A stretch of DNA of 64,000 nt. Origin: Methylobacillus glycogenes JCM 2850. GTDB lineage: Bacteria > Pseudomonadota > Gammaproteobacteria > Burkholderiales > Methylophilaceae. A program made the translations under genes and the position numbers. Location of the stretch: NCBI RefSeq assembly GCF_000617925.1, contig NZ_BAMT01000004.1, forward strand, positions 62,001 to 126,000, written 5' to 3'. Positions 62,988-64,000 of the stretch are shown piece after piece (position 1 is the stretch's first letter; every line of letters starts with the position of its first letter). Below the pieces are notes generated by a model that searched no databases, was not told where the DNA came from, and was given only the letters and a program-made list of their open reading frames with translations.

Positions 62988-63923
62988 ATGACGACTATTA
63001 CCGTAGAGGCATCAGAGTTAACCCGCAAGTATGGTGGTCGAGCAGCGGTCAACGATGTCAGTTTTACCTTGAACAAGGGCGAAGTGCTCGGGTTTTTAGG
63101 CCCTAACGGTGCGGGTAAATCCACCACCATGAAAATGCTGACAGGCAACCTGGCCCCCAGCAACGGTTCGGTAAAGATTTGCGGCATCGATATGATGGAG
63201 CACCCCAAGGATGCCAAGGCCTTGATCGGTTATCTGCCTGAGCAGCCGCCTTTGTATCGCGAACTCACAGTAGACGAATTCCTCACCATTGCAGCGCGCC
63301 TGCACCGCGTCAGCCGCCAGCACATCAAAAAGGCTGTGGATATCGCCAAGCAGCGCTGTGGCCTGACGGAAATGGGTAAACGCCTGATAGAAAACCTTTC
63401 CAAGGGTTATCAGCAGCGCGTTGGCATTGCCCAGGCCATCATTCACAACCCCATGGTGGTGATTCTCGATGAACCTACCGTAGGTCTGGACCCGATCCAG
63501 ATTCGTGATATCCGCGCACTGATCAAGGAATTGGGCGGTGAGCATAGCGTCATTCTCTCCACGCATATATTGCCGGAAGTGGAAATGGTCTGTGATAGGG
63601 TACAAATCATCCACAAGGGCAGCCTGGTGTTCAATGGTGATATTGACGTGCTGAAGCAGCAACGTCATGGCAACCGCCTGCTGCTGGGCCTGCATCATGC
63701 ACCTGCACATGAGACATTGCTGGCTATCCCGGGCGTGGAGCGTATAGAAGCCGTGGATGGCAAGTTGCTGCGCATACACCATACGCCAGGGGCTGCTCCG
63801 GCCGAGGCTTTGGTGCAGGCTGCAGTGAATCAGAACTGGGGGCTGTTCCAGATCAACCCCGACCAGACGTCGCTGGAGGAAGTCTTTGTCCAGCTCACAT
63901 TCCAGGAACCTGCTGCTGCCTGA
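62988..63923 (+). CDS. ABC transporter ATP-binding protein (GldA-like)
   Basis: All ATPase motifs are in place in the 311 aa: Walker A GPNGAGKSTT, signature LSKGYQQRVG, Walker B VVILDEPTVGLDP and the switch His in STHILPEVE. A C-terminal domain of about 90 residues follows, typical of the GldA/CcmA-type ABC-2 exporters. No Shine-Dalgarno is obvious at the ATG at 62988, but the N-terminus is standard. It is followed by the permease start, so the two form an operon. Confidence 0.88.
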   Translation: MTTITVEASELTRKYGGRAAVNDVSFTLNKGEVLGFLGPNGAGKSTTMKMLTGNLAPSNGSVKICGIDMMEHPKDAKALIGYLPEQPPLYRELTVDEFLTIAARLHRVSRQHIKKAVDIAKQRCGLTEMGKRLIENLSKGYQQRVGIAQAIIHNPMVVILDEPTVGLDPIQIRDIRALIKELGGEHSVILSTHILPEVEMVCDRVQIIHKGSLVFNGDIDVLKQQRHGNRLLLGLHHAPAHETLLAIPGVERIEAVDGKLLRIHHTPGAAPAEALVQAAVNQNWGLFQINPDQTSLEEVFVQLTFQEPAAA

Positions 63924-63953
63924 TAGGCGACAGTATTGCGCTAGGTACTCCCC

Positions 63954-64000
63954 ATGATTGTTAATATCGCCAGAAAAGAATTGAAGGGCTTGTTCTCCTC
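63954..64000 (+). CDS. ABC-2-type permease, start only (cut by window edge)
   Basis: ATG 63954 opens a frame beginning MIVNIARKELKGLFSS, a typical start of an ABC-2 membrane permease that partners the preceding ATPase. Only 15 codons are inside the window, so the call rests on position and the first residues. Confidence 0.5.
   Translation, partial: MIVNIARKELKGLFS

Noticed and set aside
1..64000. CRISPR array, insertion sequence, prophage, rRNA operon
   Set aside because: No regularly spaced repeats, transposase or phage-structural genes, or rRNA sequence were seen anywhere in the window.

Overview
The window reads as chromosomal DNA of a betaproteobacterium, most likely a Nitrosomonadales/Methylophilaceae-type organism. 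The best evidence is the right end. There lolB, ispE, tRNA-Gln, prs, rplY, pth and ychF lie in the order typical of betaproteobacteria, behind a TPR-protein gene. A PEP-CTERM protein and a quinol-type nitric oxide reductase fit this assignment. The genus is inference.

Layout. From 1 to 17 kb there is a loose set of small envelope and stress genes: EF-hand protein, glycine-zipper lipoprotein, Kef-type antiporter, Cu/Zn superoxide dismutase, phospholipase-D lipoprotein, fluoride exporter CrcB, a LysR regulator, zinc alcohol dehydrogenase, and SDR oxidoreductase. From 17.6 to 25.8 kb a minus-strand trehalose operon runs treS-maltokinase fusion, treZ, treY with overlapping or nearly abutting ends. 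From 26 to 30 kb a plus-strand group encodes a PLD-VTT fusion, an endonuclease/exonuclease/phosphatase protein and a small membrane protein, resembling E. coli ybhO-ybhP-ybhQ. From 30 to 47 kb there are two paralogous pairs of a haem-oxygenase-like diiron-type oxidase (HDO) and a SAM methyltransferase. Between and around them lie stress proteins (DUF1348, YflT-like, KGG-repeat, DUF4142), CspA, a PEP-CTERM protein, norB-cupin, a GAF-PAS-GGDEF-EAL protein and tRNA-Met. From 48 to 55 kb lies a cellulose locus (bcsA, bcsB, bcsS and convergent bcsZ). From 55.5 to 62.5 kb come the housekeeping genes. The window ends in an ABC transporter operon cut by the edge.

How they work together. Much of the left two thirds looks like a general-stress or stationary-phase accessory block: trehalose metabolism, membrane lipid remodelling, ROS and NO defence, and KGG and YflT proteins. 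Cellulose synthesis is probably controlled by c-di-GMP, because BcsA carries a PilZ domain.

The strongest candidate for something undescribed is the HDO plus methyltransferase system. Pair 1 (30.1-32.9 kb) keeps its active-site motifs. Pair 2 (42.8-47.0 kb) has lost matching key residues in both partners: two histidines in the HDO and the NPPY motif in the methyltransferase.

Caution: at least eleven genes carry one or two frameshifts (14 events). Twelve events are repaired by adding one base to a homopolymer or a repeated base, including in conserved housekeeping genes. This pattern points to sequencing error more than to gene decay, so these are annotated as frameshifted CDSs spanning both frames.
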